DNA of 64,000 nt from Pseudomonadota bacterium (GCA_018816865.1 JAHIUW010000023.1:98997-162996), one strand, 5' to 3'; counted from the first letter of the stretch, positions 19,350-28,601 are shown. The notes: generated by a model from the letters alone, not told the origin. Program-made: numbers and translations.

Positions 19350-20087
19350 TTACTGATTAATGCTACGCTGTGGGGAGAAGTAGATGTACCAGTTGTTTTT
19401 TATTTGACCATGACTGCCACGGCCATGTTCATTCCAAAGGTATCCCTTGCCTTTGAGGCTTCTTATCGTCTTGTTTACATTGGTTGGGCTGACCCCTGCG
19501 AGTTCGGCAATTTTTTCATTGCCGACAAAATTAGTGGTGTCCCCGTTGATTGATTCATATCGCAGGATGGCAAGCATTACCTTCGCCTCATTACCGGTTA
19601 GGTTCCGTAGCTCATTGCTGATGAAGCTGTGCGGCACCTTGGAAAAGGTCTGGTCGGCTGAACCTTTTTGTACTTGGATTAGGGAATGAATATTCAGGAC
19701 AAAGGGGTTGAGCCTGGCTTTTTGCTCAGGTTCAAGGTCATCAACTACTTGTTTAATTCTAAATGCCAAGTGCTTATAGCTAGCCCATTGTATTGAAATA
19801 ATGCCCGGGAGTTCTGGAACAAAGCCAGACTGGTCCAAATACTTAGCCGCCTTTCTTAATCTTTTGATATCAATATGGTGCTCAAATGGTATATGCACTG
19901 TTTTTGTTTTCACAATCAAATCGATTGAGTATGGGCAGTGACCAAAGAATGAGCAGTATTCTCTGTCGCAGAACCCATCCTGCACAACCCAAGCACAATT
20001 CTCATTTACATCATCAGCCCAAATGACCTCTGCTTCACGCCTCGTATATTGACCGATATATTTTTGTTCCACAGCTAAGTCTCCCAC
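19350..20087 (-). CDS. winged-helix protein, possibly a replication or regulatory protein
   Basis: 245 residues. The N-terminal half has a cysteine cluster (NCAWVVQDGFCDREYCSFFG, then HCPYS), which may bind metal. The C-terminal part (about 165-235) reads as a helix-turn-helix or winged helix: LTGNEAKVMLAILRYES, then VGNEKIAELAGVSPTNVNKT and IRSLKGKGYLW. This pattern is common in phage and plasmid replication proteins as well as regulators. The gene is AT-rich, and an AT-rich palindromic region lies directly beyond its end. The family was not recognised. Confidence 0.55.
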   Translation of the reverse strand: MGDLAVEQKYIGQYTRREAEVIWADDVNENCAWVVQDGFCDREYCSFFGHCPYSIDLIVKTKTVHIPFEHHIDIKRLRKAAKYLDQSGFVPELPGIISIQWASYKHLAFRIKQVVDDLEPEQKARLNPFVLNIHSLIQVQKGSADQTFSKVPHSFISNELRNLTGNEAKVMLAILRYESINGDTTNFVGNEKIAELAGVSPTNVNKTIRSLKGKGYLWNEHGRGSHGQIKNNWYIYFSPQRSINQ

Positions 20088-20316
20088 TAAGGTTTCTGTA
20101 TATGCCTATATTAGATTTATGTTTGTGCTGAGTCTTACTATGCGCATGCCTATCTCTGCGCATAGTGCATCTAATTTTTCTTTGATATCTGCGCTCTACC
20201 AGCCTCTAAAATTTGAGGGGTATATGACTATGCGTCTACTGCTTCCCCGCTTCTCTCGCAGGGGCACCAGTGGAGAGCGGGGCTAACGTTTTTCAGAAAA
20301 GCGTCTTGCAACAAAA

Positions 20317-20541
20317 CTAACCACTCGGGCCTTCTCCTCGTATCGTCTCCGCCACCTCGTTTGTCTGTCCTTCCTCAGTCAGGAGGGAGACGGTTTCTTC
20401 GATGGTGAACAGGCGGTCAAGTCTCCCCCACGAGCCAACCTCAAAGAAGTCTCCGAGGCGGGAAACGAAAATACCAGCGAGTATTCTCCATTCGCCATCA
20501 TTCATTTTGGCAAGAGATTTCAAGTAAGGCATAGAGCTCAT
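20317..20541 (-). CDS. small hypothetical protein near the right end of the island
   Basis: 74 residues, acidic C-terminal half, no recognised motif. It is preceded by GGGATGAGCT-type sequence but no strong ribosome-binding site. It would be the last gene before the right junction. Coding status is uncertain; the even amino-acid composition (MNDGEWRILAGIFVSRLGDF) is its main support. Confidence 0.4.
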   Translation of the reverse strand: MSSMPYLKSLAKMNDGEWRILAGIFVSRLGDFFEVGSWGRLDRLFTIEETVSLLTEEGQTNEVAETIRGEGPSG

Positions 20542-20671
20542 CCCTGACTAGTTTTGGTTTTGCATGTGCCAATATTTTATCCATATAAATCGTAACATTA
20601 TCATCCAAACGTCCCAGAAAATTCAAATGGGAAAAATCTAAGCGGGGAAGTGTATCTAGTTTTCTTAACTA

Positions 20672-20674
20672 AAG
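20672..20674. other. attR junction of the comM island
   Basis: Island sequence ending CTTAACTAAAG meets comM sequence GGCCAGGAGCACGCC. Reading in the comM frame from 20675 gives GQEHAKRA, which directly continues the left fragment. AAG is shared with the left junction. Confidence 0.85.
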
Positions 20675-21607
20675 GGCCAGGAGCACGCCAAACGGGCCAT
20701 CGAGATCGCTGCGGCGGGCGGCCACAACCTGTTGTTCATCGGCCCGCCGGGCAGCGGCAAGACCATGCTGGCCTCGCGCATCCCCACGGTGCTGCCGCCC
20801 CTGGAGTTCGACGAGGCCCTGGAGGTCACCAAGATCTATTCCGTGGCCGGGTTGCTCAACGGCGAATCCCTGAAGGTCTGGCGGCCGTTCCGCAGCCCGC
20901 ATCACACGATTTCCCATCCCGGTCTGGTCGGGGGCGGTGCCTATCCCCGGCCCGGCGAGGTCAGCCTGGCCCACCGGGGGGTGCTGTTCCTGGACGAGTT
21001 GCCCGAGTTCAAGAAGCACGTGCTGGAGGTCCTGCGCCAACCCCTGGAGGACGGGCAGGTGACCATCTCGCGGGCGGCCATGTCCCTGACCTATCCGGCG
21101 GACGTGATGCTGGTGGCGGCCATGAATCCCTGTCCCTGCGGCTATCTGGGTGACAACAAACATGCCTGCGCCTGTTCGGCCCATCAGGTGGGCCAGTACC
21201 GCAGCCGCATTTCAGGACCCCTGCTAGACCGCATCGACCTGCATGTGGAGGTGCCTGCCGTGGCCTACCAGGACCTGCGTCAGAGCGGCAAGGGGGCGGA
21301 CTCGGCCTCCATGCGCTCGCGCATTCTGGCGGCTCGTGTGGTGCAGGCCAGACGTTATGCGGGCCTGCCCGTGCGCACCAATGCCGACCTCTCGGGCAAG
21401 CTGCTGGATGAGCATTGCGCCCCCGGTGCGCAGGGCCAGGAGTTTTTGGGACGGGCCGTGAACAGCCTGGGGCTGTCGGCCCGAGCCTACACGCGCATCC
21501 TGCGCATCGCCCGGACCATCGCCGACCTCGAGGGTGCCGAGCACATCGGCGTGCCGCAATTGGCCGAGGCCGTGAACTACCGCACCATGGATCGTAATTC
21601 CCTGTAG
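20675..21607 (+). pseudogene. comM: ComM/YifB-type AAA ATPase, 3' fragment
   Basis: This continues the frame broken at 8619. It encodes the Mg-chelatase-like AAA core: Walker A in [13 protein letters not shown], Walker B in [11 protein letters not shown], the sensor and insert [16 protein letters not shown] with its Cys residues, and the C-terminal domain ([21 protein letters not shown]). The first ATG that could start it on its own (20767) lies inside Walker A. Any independent product would therefore lack a working ATPase unless translation starts at an upstream island codon. Precise excision of the island would restore a full-length gene of about 509 residues. Confidence 0.92.
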
Positions 21608-21823
21608 CTCACCGTTGCCTCGGCGGCCATGAACCCCTCCCCCTTGTTGTTCGCGGTGGATTCCTTGCTGCGCTGGAAGTTCTTGTCTCTCTGAGGGATT
21701 TTTGAAATACAAAGTCTTCGCTCGCGGTTTTGGGAAGGAAACCCACTCTCGGAAGGGGCCGCATAGTCCAGGCCATCAGCTCAGTATTCAGCTTCAGGCC
21801 AACCGATTGCCAAGAAGGGAACA

Positions 21824-23335
21824 ATGGGTACACCTATTAGTAATACCGGGCCGATGTGTGAATTTTCAGCACATCTGGAACTGCCGTACGATGTGCGGTT
21901 CATGGAGACCAGCCTGAGCTGGGCCACGGGACTTATCACATTGGCCGGCGGCGTGCAGAAGGAAGCGCACGCGCTGCGCCTGGCCCTGGACGAGACGCTG
22001 ACGTTTCTCATCGATTCCTATCCGGAAGCCGAGTCCTGGGAACGCATCCGCGTGGAGTTTCAGCTCCGGGCGGATGGCGTGGCCGAGATCGACATCACCA
22101 ATGCGGGACCGCCCGTGCATCCGGAACGGATTCCGCATTATGTCCCCGACTCGCATTTGGAATCGGACGTGGACGGCCTGTGGTACTTCCTGGCCAGCGG
22201 GTTCGTGGATGAGCTGACGTTCAGCAGCCGCGGCAAGGATGGCTGGGGGGTCATGATCCGCAAGGGGCTGGCCGAGCCGACCTTCGAGCCTAAGGTGCCC
22301 GGCGGCGGCCAGGATGCGGCGCTGGCCGGCAAGATCAAGTTTTCGACACGCCTAGCCGTGCCCGAAGATGCGGTGAACCTCGTGAATCTGACCTACGACA
22401 CGTTCCGCTATTCCTATGTGGACGAGGATTTTTATTCCGAGACCAAGCTGTGCAAGGCGCTGGCGCAGGGTGAAATCATCTCTCTTCTGGTGGAGGCGGA
22501 CGGCGTCATCGTGGGCAACTCGTCTTTTGCTCTCTCCCCGGAAATGCCCCGGCGCGCGTATTCGGGTTCCCTGATGGTCAAACCCGCCTTCCGCCAATCC
22601 AGGGCCATCATCCATCTGCTCAATGAAGTCACCAGGTTCATGGACAGTGGCCAACTGGACGCGGATCTGTACTTCGCCACCATGGTCACCGCGCACACTG
22701 GCTCCCAGAAAGCCGGGGCCAGGGTGGGGTGGAAGCCTTTGGCCCTGCATCTGTCCGCGGCTCCTGTGGTCGACTTTCGGGGCATCAAGTTTTCGCACGA
22801 TGAGCGGGAGAGCCTGGTCACCTACGTGCGTCTGGCCTCACCCATGCAACTGCCGGTGCTGTACCTGCCGCAACGGCACCACGTCGTCATGGCCGGGCTG
22901 CTCGCCCAGGCGGGGTTCGACTCTGCGCTGTCGGCGCAAGAGGCCGCCCCCTCGGAGGTCCGGACCCGGTTTGTGGAGAAGGTGGACGCGGCCTTTGGTT
23001 GTGCGACTCTCACCGTGAGCCAGGTGGGGCAGGACTTCGCGGAGCGGTTGACGAAGAAGCTGTTCTCCGTGAGGGGCAAGGGCATAGAGACGGTCATGAT
23101 CCTTGTCCCGGCCTGGCATCCCCTGCCGCCTGACCTCGAAGCCGTGATGGGACGCATCAACGGCTTTTTCACCGGTGTCGAGCCCGTGTCGGCGCGGGAA
23201 TGCTATCTTCTCTACTGCGTGCTTTCCGCTTCGCTGGATTTCGAGCGTATCCGCATCCAGGACCCCCTGGCCCAGGAACTGAAGGGACACTGTCGGCGAC
23301 TCTATGAGGAACTCGTGGCCGAAGACCCGGAATAG
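21824..23335 (+). CDS. HATPase-like and GNAT acetyltransferase fusion protein
   Basis: 503 residues. The N-terminal part (about 10-150) resembles a serine-kinase type anti-sigma factor fold: LELPYDVRFMETSLSWATGL, then the helix AHALRLALDETLTFLIDSYP and VEFQLRADGVAEIDITNAG. The middle (about 170-330) reads as a GNAT domain (FSTRLAVPEDAVNLVNLTYD, then GVIVGNSSFAL and GSLMVKPAFRQ). The last 130 residues have no clear match. It probably senses or modifies a partner in a stress or signalling route. The ATP-binding glycine boxes of the first domain are weak, so kinase activity is doubtful. It stands alone downstream of comM. Confidence 0.7.
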   Translation: MGTPISNTGPMCEFSAHLELPYDVRFMETSLSWATGLITLAGGVQKEAHALRLALDETLTFLIDSYPEAESWERIRVEFQLRADGVAEIDITNAGPPVHPERIPHYVPDSHLESDVDGLWYFLASGFVDELTFSSRGKDGWGVMIRKGLAEPTFEPKVPGGGQDAALAGKIKFSTRLAVPEDAVNLVNLTYDTFRYSYVDEDFYSETKLCKALAQGEIISLLVEADGVIVGNSSFALSPEMPRRAYSGSLMVKPAFRQSRAIIHLLNEVTRFMDSGQLDADLYFATMVTAHTGSQKAGARVGWKPLALHLSAAPVVDFRGIKFSHDERESLVTYVRLASPMQLPVLYLPQRHHVVMAGLLAQAGFDSALSAQEAAPSEVRTRFVEKVDAAFGCATLTVSQVGQDFAERLTKKLFSVRGKGIETVMILVPAWHPLPPDLEAVMGRINGFFTGVEPVSARECYLLYCVLSASLDFERIRIQDPLAQELKGHCRRLYEELVAEDPE

Positions 23336-23373
23336 GTGCGCGTTTCGATCTGCCTTGGGTTTGGTTTTTGAAC

Positions 23374-23417
23374 GCAGAGTGAAGGCCCGTTTCGCCAGAA
23401 ACGGGCCTTCACTCTGC
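23374..23417. terminator. perfect 20-bp hairpin after the fusion gene
   Basis: Bases 23374-23393 pair perfectly with 23398-23417 around a GCCA loop. There is no T-run on either side, so it may act as a rho-assisted stop or an mRNA 3' stabiliser rather than a simple intrinsic terminator. Confidence 0.55.
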
Positions 23418-23559
23418 CGGGAGAGATGAATTCAGTCGGCATCAGCCCGCAGGGCAAGAATGTCTTGGGAAGTGTCATCTGCGCTGGACCCTAAGCCCCA
23501 CAATGACATAGCATGAGTTGAAGAACTCATCGTCTGAGTGAACACCTGGGAGGTCCTGC

Positions 23560-24459
23560 GTGGCGAAGGGCATTTTGGTTCTGCTCTGTCTACTGCCGCT
23601 GCTGCTGGGGGCGCATCCGGTTCCCGGGAAAGGGGTCCGGGAGATTTCTTTGCTGGTGGAACCGGGCCGCGGCCCGGTGGAGGGGTACTACAAGGCTCTG
23701 ATTGAATTAGCCTTGGAGAAAAGTGGGGTCCAGGCCGACGTCTCGGTGCTGCGCTATCCCCCCTCCCAGCTGAGCAATACCGAACTGGTCATGCAGTCGC
23801 ACGACGCTTACGTCATTGCCGCCGGGACCAATGCGCAGTTCGAGAGGCAGATGCTTGCCGTGCGTGTGCCCATCTATCTTGGGCTGGGCAGCGGCTACCG
23901 GATCATGCTCATCCGCAAGAATGCGCAACAACGGCTGTCCAAGGTCAGGACGCTGAAAGACCTGCGGGCGTTCAGCGTGGGCCAGGGCCAGGGCTGGTCC
24001 GACATCCCACTCCTGGAGAATGCCGGCCTGACGGTGGTCCAGGCCCCACAATACCGGGATCTGTTTCCCATGCTGGCCTGGGGGCGATTCGACCTGTTCT
24101 CGCGCGGACTGTTCGAGGTCTATCCGGAGTACGAGTCCTATCGCGCGGAATTCCCCACCCTGGCGGTGGAGGAACACCTGGTGGTGGTCTACCCCTTTGC
24201 CATCTTCTTTTTCGTGTCCCGGGAGCATCAGGAGCTCCAGCAGGCCCTGGAGCAGGGACTGTCCAAGGCCTATGCCAGCGGCGAGCTGCAGGATCTGCTC
24301 ATGGCCCAGCCCAGCTTGTCCGATGCCCTGAATCGGGCCCGGCTGGAAAGTCGTGTGCGCATCGATCTGCCCGCCTATGGCCTGACCCCGGAAACGATGC
24401 AGGCCATTGAGGCCTACCCCTTTGTCTTCGGCAAGGTAAAAGGGCAACCGCCCCGGTGA
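23560..24459 (+). CDS. periplasmic solute-binding protein, SBP family 3-like
   Basis: 299 residues from a GTG with a GGGAGG ribosome-binding site. A signal peptide (GILVLLCLLPLLLGAHPVPG) is followed by a two-lobed binding-protein fold. Features are GYYKALIELALEKSGVQADV near the start, GSGYRIMLIRKNAQ and a conserved LKDLRAFSVGQGQGWSDIPL hinge region, and a late helix QQALEQGLSKAYASGEL. These proteins bind amino acids or similar small molecules, but no permease genes are nearby. It may instead serve as a stand-alone sensor domain. The mechanosensitive channel gene follows 57 bases later, so the two may be co-transcribed. Confidence 0.8.
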   Translation: MAKGILVLLCLLPLLLGAHPVPGKGVREISLLVEPGRGPVEGYYKALIELALEKSGVQADVSVLRYPPSQLSNTELVMQSHDAYVIAAGTNAQFERQMLAVRVPIYLGLGSGYRIMLIRKNAQQRLSKVRTLKDLRAFSVGQGQGWSDIPLLENAGLTVVQAPQYRDLFPMLAWGRFDLFSRGLFEVYPEYESYRAEFPTLAVEEHLVVVYPFAIFFFVSREHQELQQALEQGLSKAYASGELQDLLMAQPSLSDALNRARLESRVRIDLPAYGLTPETMQAIEAYPFVFGKVKGQPPR

Positions 24460-24516
24460 TGGGCTGGCTGCATGCACGTGTAACAACAAGATGGGCCCCT
24501 TGCGGGCGGAGGATGC

Positions 24517-25347
24517 ATGAATCTGGATTTTGACGTCAGCAAGTACAGCGAACAGATCATTGCCTGGCTGACCGTGAATGGCATCGACCTGCTCATGGCG
24601 CTGCTGATCCTGCTCGTGGGGACCTGGTTTGCCCGGCGCGTGGGCAACGCGGCCCAGGGAACCATGGAAAAGCGGGAAGTGGATACCCTGCTGGCCCGCT
24701 TCGTGGGCAACGTGCTGTTCTATGCCCTGTTGCTTACGGTGCTTATTGCGGCCCTGAGCCAGTTGGGGATCAACACCACCTCGTTCGTGGCCATCGTGGG
24801 TACCTTGGGTCTGGCCATCGGCCTGGCCGTGAAGGACAACCTGGCGAATTTCGCTTCGGGTGTGGTGCTGATCCTGGCCCGTCCGTTCACGGTGGGTGAT
24901 TATATTTCCGTGGCCGGGGTTGCGGGCACGGTCAAGAACGTGACCCTGGGCAACACCATCCTCTCCACCCCGGACAACCAGAGAATCATCGTGCCCAACA
25001 GCAAGATCACCGGCGACGTGATCACCAATGCCACGGCCAACGCCACCCGCCGCATCGACCTGGTCATCGGCATCGGCTATGGTGACGATATCGCCAAGGC
25101 CAAGGATGTGGTGCGCGGGCTGTTGGAGGCCGAGTCTCGGGTGCTGGACGACCCCGCGTATACCATCGCCGTGGCCGAGTTGGGAGACAGCAGCGTCAAC
25201 CTGGTGGTTCGTCCCTGGGTGCAGACCGGCGACTACTGGGACGTGCGCTTTGGGCTGACCGAGGGCATCAAGCTTGCCCTGGATGAAAACGGCATCTCCA
25301 TCCCCTTTCCCCAGCGCGACGTGCATCTGATCCCCAGTGCCGACTAA
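24517..25347 (+). CDS. mscS: small-conductance mechanosensitive channel
   Basis: 276 residues, close to the length of the short MscS type. There are three membrane helices (IDLLMALLILLVGTWFARRV; FYALLLTVLIAALSQLG; and the pore helix with the Gly/Ala pattern FVAIVGTLGLAIGLAVKDNL). The conserved post-pore segment LANFASGVVLILARPFTVGD and the beta domain (IVPNSKITGDVITN) follow. The channel opens under membrane tension and releases solutes during osmotic down-shock. It forms heptamers in the inner membrane. GGAGGATGC precedes the ATG. A hairpin separates it from the converging kinase gene. Confidence 0.94.
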   Translation: MNLDFDVSKYSEQIIAWLTVNGIDLLMALLILLVGTWFARRVGNAAQGTMEKREVDTLLARFVGNVLFYALLLTVLIAALSQLGINTTSFVAIVGTLGLAIGLAVKDNLANFASGVVLILARPFTVGDYISVAGVAGTVKNVTLGNTILSTPDNQRIIVPNSKITGDVITNATANATRRIDLVIGIGYGDDIAKAKDVVRGLLEAESRVLDDPAYTIAVAELGDSSVNLVVRPWVQTGDYWDVRFGLTEGIKLALDENGISIPFPQRDVHLIPSAD

Positions 25348-25395
25348 CAGGCCCGGTTGGGCCTTCCCTGCGCTTCCCTCTGTTTCATAAGATGG

Positions 25396-25427
25396 CAGGA
25401 CCTGACGCCTGGGCGCGTCAGGTCCTG
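25396..25427. terminator. bidirectional hairpin between convergent genes
   Basis: CAGGACCTGACGC (25396-25408) pairs with GCGTCAGGTCCTG (25415-25427). It lies between the stops of the mscS gene and the opposing kinase gene. T-runs are weak. Confidence 0.6.
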
Positions 25428-25517
25428 TCGTGTTGCGTCAAACAGCGTGGCCTTTGAAAGCCTGGGCCAATTCCCTGGCGGGCCGATGGCCTCAACACCG
25501 CTGAATGTTGGTTTTCA

Positions 25518-26975
25518 CTACTCGGTGGGTGGGGCCGAGGCCTGCTCACGGGGCAGGGAGGCGGTGATCACCGCGCTACCGTCTTCCTTGTGGGTGAAGG
25601 TCAGCATTCCCCCGAGATTCTTGAGATTGCGATAGGCCAAAGCCAGGGCCAGGGTGCCCCCGCCCTCCTCGAAGGGCATCAGCAGGGTGTCCGCGTCCGG
25701 GGGCAGGACTTCGGTCTGGGCGTTGGCCAGGTCGAATTCCGCCGTGACGTGCGACGGGGACTGGCTGGTGATGATGATCAGCTTGCTGCGTGCTTCCATG
25801 TTCCCGATCAGGTGGTTCAGGATGCTGGCGAAGGTCTCGGTCAGCAGGTCCGGGTCCGAGGGGATGTCGTTGACGCTCATGTCCAGCCGGGGCCGGACGT
25901 CCATCTCCCGGGGCACGAGCCAGGGGGTCAGCCGGTCCAGGCAATAGGTCATGATGGCCGAGATGTTGACTGCCTGGGTCTTGATGGGCACCGGGGCCAC
26001 GTAGGCGCTGATGCGGTTCATGAGTTCTTCCAGGCGATGGGCTTGCTCAAGGATGATCTCGGCCTCGGGGATGTCCGGGTGTTTGCTGGCCAGGCGCTTG
26101 GCGAATCCGCCCAGTGACATCAGCGGATTGCGGATCTCGTGGGCCAGCTCGTGGGACACCGCGCCCAGGGTGTTCAGCTTTTCGCGTTGCACCAGCACCT
26201 TCTCCAGGAAGATGCGCTCCGTGACGTCGGTGATGATGCCCTTGATGGGGGCCTCGGAGGGCTCGTTCTGGTCACAGCCTGTGCCGATGGACTTGGCCTG
26301 CAGCCGCAGCTGGTAGCCGTTCTTGTGCCTGAAGCGGAAGTCCACGCTGAATCCGGCGTCCTGCTGGCAGGCCTGTTCCAGGACCTCCCTGACCTTGTTG
26401 CGGTCCTCCGGGGCGATCCGTTCCAGGAACAGGTCGGGGACGCCGATCAGTTCTTGGGGTGCATAGCCCAGGATGTCGAGGCTGGTGTCGTTGATGAAGC
26501 GCAGGGTGAGGTCCATGTCCAGGGTGAAGATCAGTACGGGCAGGTTCTGGACCAGATCCTTGTAGCGTTGCTCGGCGCGGCGGACCTTCTCCTTTAAGGC
26601 CAGACGCTCCAGACAGTTGCGGATGGTCTGTTCCAGGACGTCGAAATTGAGGATGGGCTTGATCACATAGTCCCAGGCCCCGGCCTTGAAGGCGCCGATG
26701 GCGTCGGAGATGTTGGCGTTGGCCGAGACGATGACCACTGGCGTCTCTGGGGAATGCTCGTGGATGCGCCTCAGGACTTCCAGCCCCGAGAGCTTGGGCA
26801 GGCCCATGTCGAGGAGCACCAGGTCCGGGGCCTGTTCGCAAAAGACCTCGACGCCCTTGGCCCCGTCCGAGGCCTCGAGCACCTCGAATCCGCTGTCCTC
26901 CAGCCAGGCCACGATGGATTCGCGCACGCGCCGGTCGTCCTCGATGCTCAGGATGCGTGACAGGGTTGTCTTCAA
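25518..26975 (-). CDS. hybrid sensor kinase: receiver-PAS-histidine kinase
   Basis: 485 residues. The N-terminal receiver has its phospho-acceptor Asp in LVLLDMGLPKLSGLEVL and the Lys in YVIKPIL. A PAS domain follows (about 140-255; VLIFTLDMDLTLRFINDTSL), then a HisKA domain with the phospho-His in VSHELAHEIRNPLMSLGGF. The C-terminal ATPase domain is atypical: the N-box reads FASILNHLIGNMEAR and the later Gly box is EEGGGTLALALAY. No membrane segments are present, so it is cytoplasmic. Its stop is downstream of the start of nothing else, but its start overlaps the end of the next kinase gene by four bases. The pair is one operon, probably one signalling unit. Confidence 0.87.
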   Translation of the reverse strand: MKTTLSRILSIEDDRRVRESIVAWLEDSGFEVLEASDGAKGVEVFCEQAPDLVLLDMGLPKLSGLEVLRRIHEHSPETPVVIVSANANISDAIGAFKAGAWDYVIKPILNFDVLEQTIRNCLERLALKEKVRRAEQRYKDLVQNLPVLIFTLDMDLTLRFINDTSLDILGYAPQELIGVPDLFLERIAPEDRNKVREVLEQACQQDAGFSVDFRFRHKNGYQLRLQAKSIGTGCDQNEPSEAPIKGIITDVTERIFLEKVLVQREKLNTLGAVSHELAHEIRNPLMSLGGFAKRLASKHPDIPEAEIILEQAHRLEELMNRISAYVAPVPIKTQAVNISAIMTYCLDRLTPWLVPREMDVRPRLDMSVNDIPSDPDLLTETFASILNHLIGNMEARSKLIIITSQSPSHVTAEFDLANAQTEVLPPDADTLLMPFEEGGGTLALALAYRNLKNLGGMLTFTHKEDGSAVITASLPREQASAPPTE

Positions 26976-28381
26976 GGGTTGCCCTCCGCCTCCTGGTTTT
27001 GCTGCGCCTCGGCTGGCAGGATCAGGTAGAATTCGTTCCCCGTGTCGGTGGGGCGCTGACCGACCCGCCCGCCGTGCAACTCGACGATCTGTTTGACGAA
27101 GAACAGGCCGTGCCCCGTGCCCTCGACCTCTTCGGCATTGCTGCCACGCACCCCGGCCTGGAAGAGCCGTCGTCCCGTGTCCTCGGGGATGGGTGCGCCG
27201 GTGGTGAACAGGCTGCAGCGTACCCCCGGCTTGCCCGGCCCCAGGGCATTGGGCTGCAGCCGCAGCCTGCAGGACAGGCTCTTGCCCTGGCCGGAACCGT
27301 CCTGCGGAGGAGTGGTGTATTTGAGCGCGTTGGAGAACAGGTTGGCATAGACCTGGGCCATGAGTCCCACATCGATGTGCAGCAGGGTAGGCAAAGCGGC
27401 CTTCGGGGGAGGGCAGTCCAAGAGGGAGATGCCCTGTTCCTCGAGCCGGGGCAGATAATGGTGCAGTTGGGGCTCGATGATCTGCCCGGCAATGTCGCAG
27501 GGGCGACGCTCCAGGACGTAGTGCCCTTTCTCAAAATGGCTCTGCCTGAGCAGGGTTTCCAGATACAGGCTGGTCTGCTCGTAGTGGGTGATGATCTCCT
27601 TGAATTGCTCGTCGAGGGTGGAATGCAGATCCATGATCTCGCCGCGATGGGCGTTGCCCGAGGTGACCATGCGGCGTTCCAGGATGCTGAACTGGTCGAT
27701 GGTCCGCTTCAGGCGGTTGAAGAACAGCTTGAAGTACATGTTGGGCACGATCACGTTGTGCCCGATGTCCTTGGCCAGGTTGCGGATGAACTTCAGGTGG
27801 CGTTTGTTGGACTCGTGCATCATCCGGTTGTGTATCTGGAATCCGATGCGGTTGGCGTATTTTTCCCAGAACAGGCTGTCGCCTGCGGCCATGCGCTCCG
27901 CGGGGTGGACCTCCAGGCAGCCGATGACGCCACCGGGCGGATCGAAGGGCAACTGTTCAAGATGCTTGGGGTTGGCGCGGATGGGGAAGTACCAGTGCCC
28001 GTCCCGGCGGTCGGGGTGTTCGGGGATCGCAGAGGAGGCATTGATGGTCCCCGGGAGGATGGCTCCGTTGCCGGTGCAGGAGATGCAGTGCAGTTGCAAT
28101 GCCGGGGTCACCAGGTACAGGGCGCAGTCCAGGTCGAAGATGACCTTGGGGACCATCACGCAGATGGTCCGGAAGTCTTCTTCGCTGTCGAATTCCTGGA
28201 CCAGATCAAAGAAGATGTTCAGGGCCCCACTTTGGGGCTCCGTGAATTCGTAGCTGGAGTAGTCGGCGGTCTTGGCCTTGATGCGCGCGGCAATGGGCTT
28301 GGCCCTGGAAGACCGCGGGCAGCGCCCGCTTACGGCACGGCTCAGCTTGTGGCCGCTGGTCTTTTTGTCGTCATGGCTCAT
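26972..28381 (-). CDS. cytoplasmic sensor histidine kinase, GAF-like input
   Basis: 469 residues. The input part (about 55-210) looks like a GAF domain (FDLVQEFDSEEDFRTICVMV, CALYLVTPALQLHCISCTG, and WYFPIRANPKHLEQLPFD). A helical region with IRNLAKDIGHNVIVPNMYFK follows in place of a standard H-box. The ATPase domain has a clear N-box (VYANLFSNALKYTTPP) and Gly box (GTGHGLFFVKQIVELHGG). No membrane helix. It is the upstream gene of the pair and overlaps the receiver-PAS kinase by four bases, so the latter is likely its partner. The signal it senses is unknown. Confidence 0.82.
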   Translation of the reverse strand: MSHDDKKTSGHKLSRAVSGRCPRSSRAKPIAARIKAKTADYSSYEFTEPQSGALNIFFDLVQEFDSEEDFRTICVMVPKVIFDLDCALYLVTPALQLHCISCTGNGAILPGTINASSAIPEHPDRRDGHWYFPIRANPKHLEQLPFDPPGGVIGCLEVHPAERMAAGDSLFWEKYANRIGFQIHNRMMHESNKRHLKFIRNLAKDIGHNVIVPNMYFKLFFNRLKRTIDQFSILERRMVTSGNAHRGEIMDLHSTLDEQFKEIITHYEQTSLYLETLLRQSHFEKGHYVLERRPCDIAGQIIEPQLHHYLPRLEEQGISLLDCPPPKAALPTLLHIDVGLMAQVYANLFSNALKYTTPPQDGSGQGKSLSCRLRLQPNALGPGKPGVRCSLFTTGAPIPEDTGRRLFQAGVRGSNAEEVEGTGHGLFFVKQIVELHGGRVGQRPTDTGNEFYLILPAEAQQNQEAEGNP

Positions 28382-28601
28382 GGGCTCCGCCGTGCTGAAG
28401 GCTGGAATGACTTTAGATCAATGGAATAATGACAAATCCTGGGGAAATTGCAAGGTCGGCCTCGCAGGGCTGTCTCCCTGTCCGAGGTCTTGCCCCGGGA
28501 GCCTTGTTTTGCTTGCTTTCGATGTTGATGCTATTGAAATGCCAACAGATAACGCAAGGATACAATACGGGCCTGGTGGCCGGTCGGGAGAGGAGATGAC
28601 G

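Larger units (their letters stand above)
8620..20674. mobile_element. genomic island integrated in comM (about 12.06 kb)
   Basis: The boundaries come from the broken comM frame, which becomes continuous when this interval is removed. The contents are two serine recombinases, a restriction-modification-like operon, a possible PD-(D/E)XK protein, a thermonuclease between direct repeats, a winged-helix protein and gene remnants. Base composition is patchy: the large recombinase and 19.1-20.3 kb are AT-rich, while the small recombinase and helicase are moderate, so the island looks composite. comM is a recurrent integration target for other islands in unrelated bacteria (known for AbaR-type elements). 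Confidence 0.9.

Noticed and set aside
26957..28429. Plus-strand frame of 490 codons opposite the sensor kinase
   Set aside because: Shadow of the kinase gene; repetitive Gly/Val/Gln composition and no motif.
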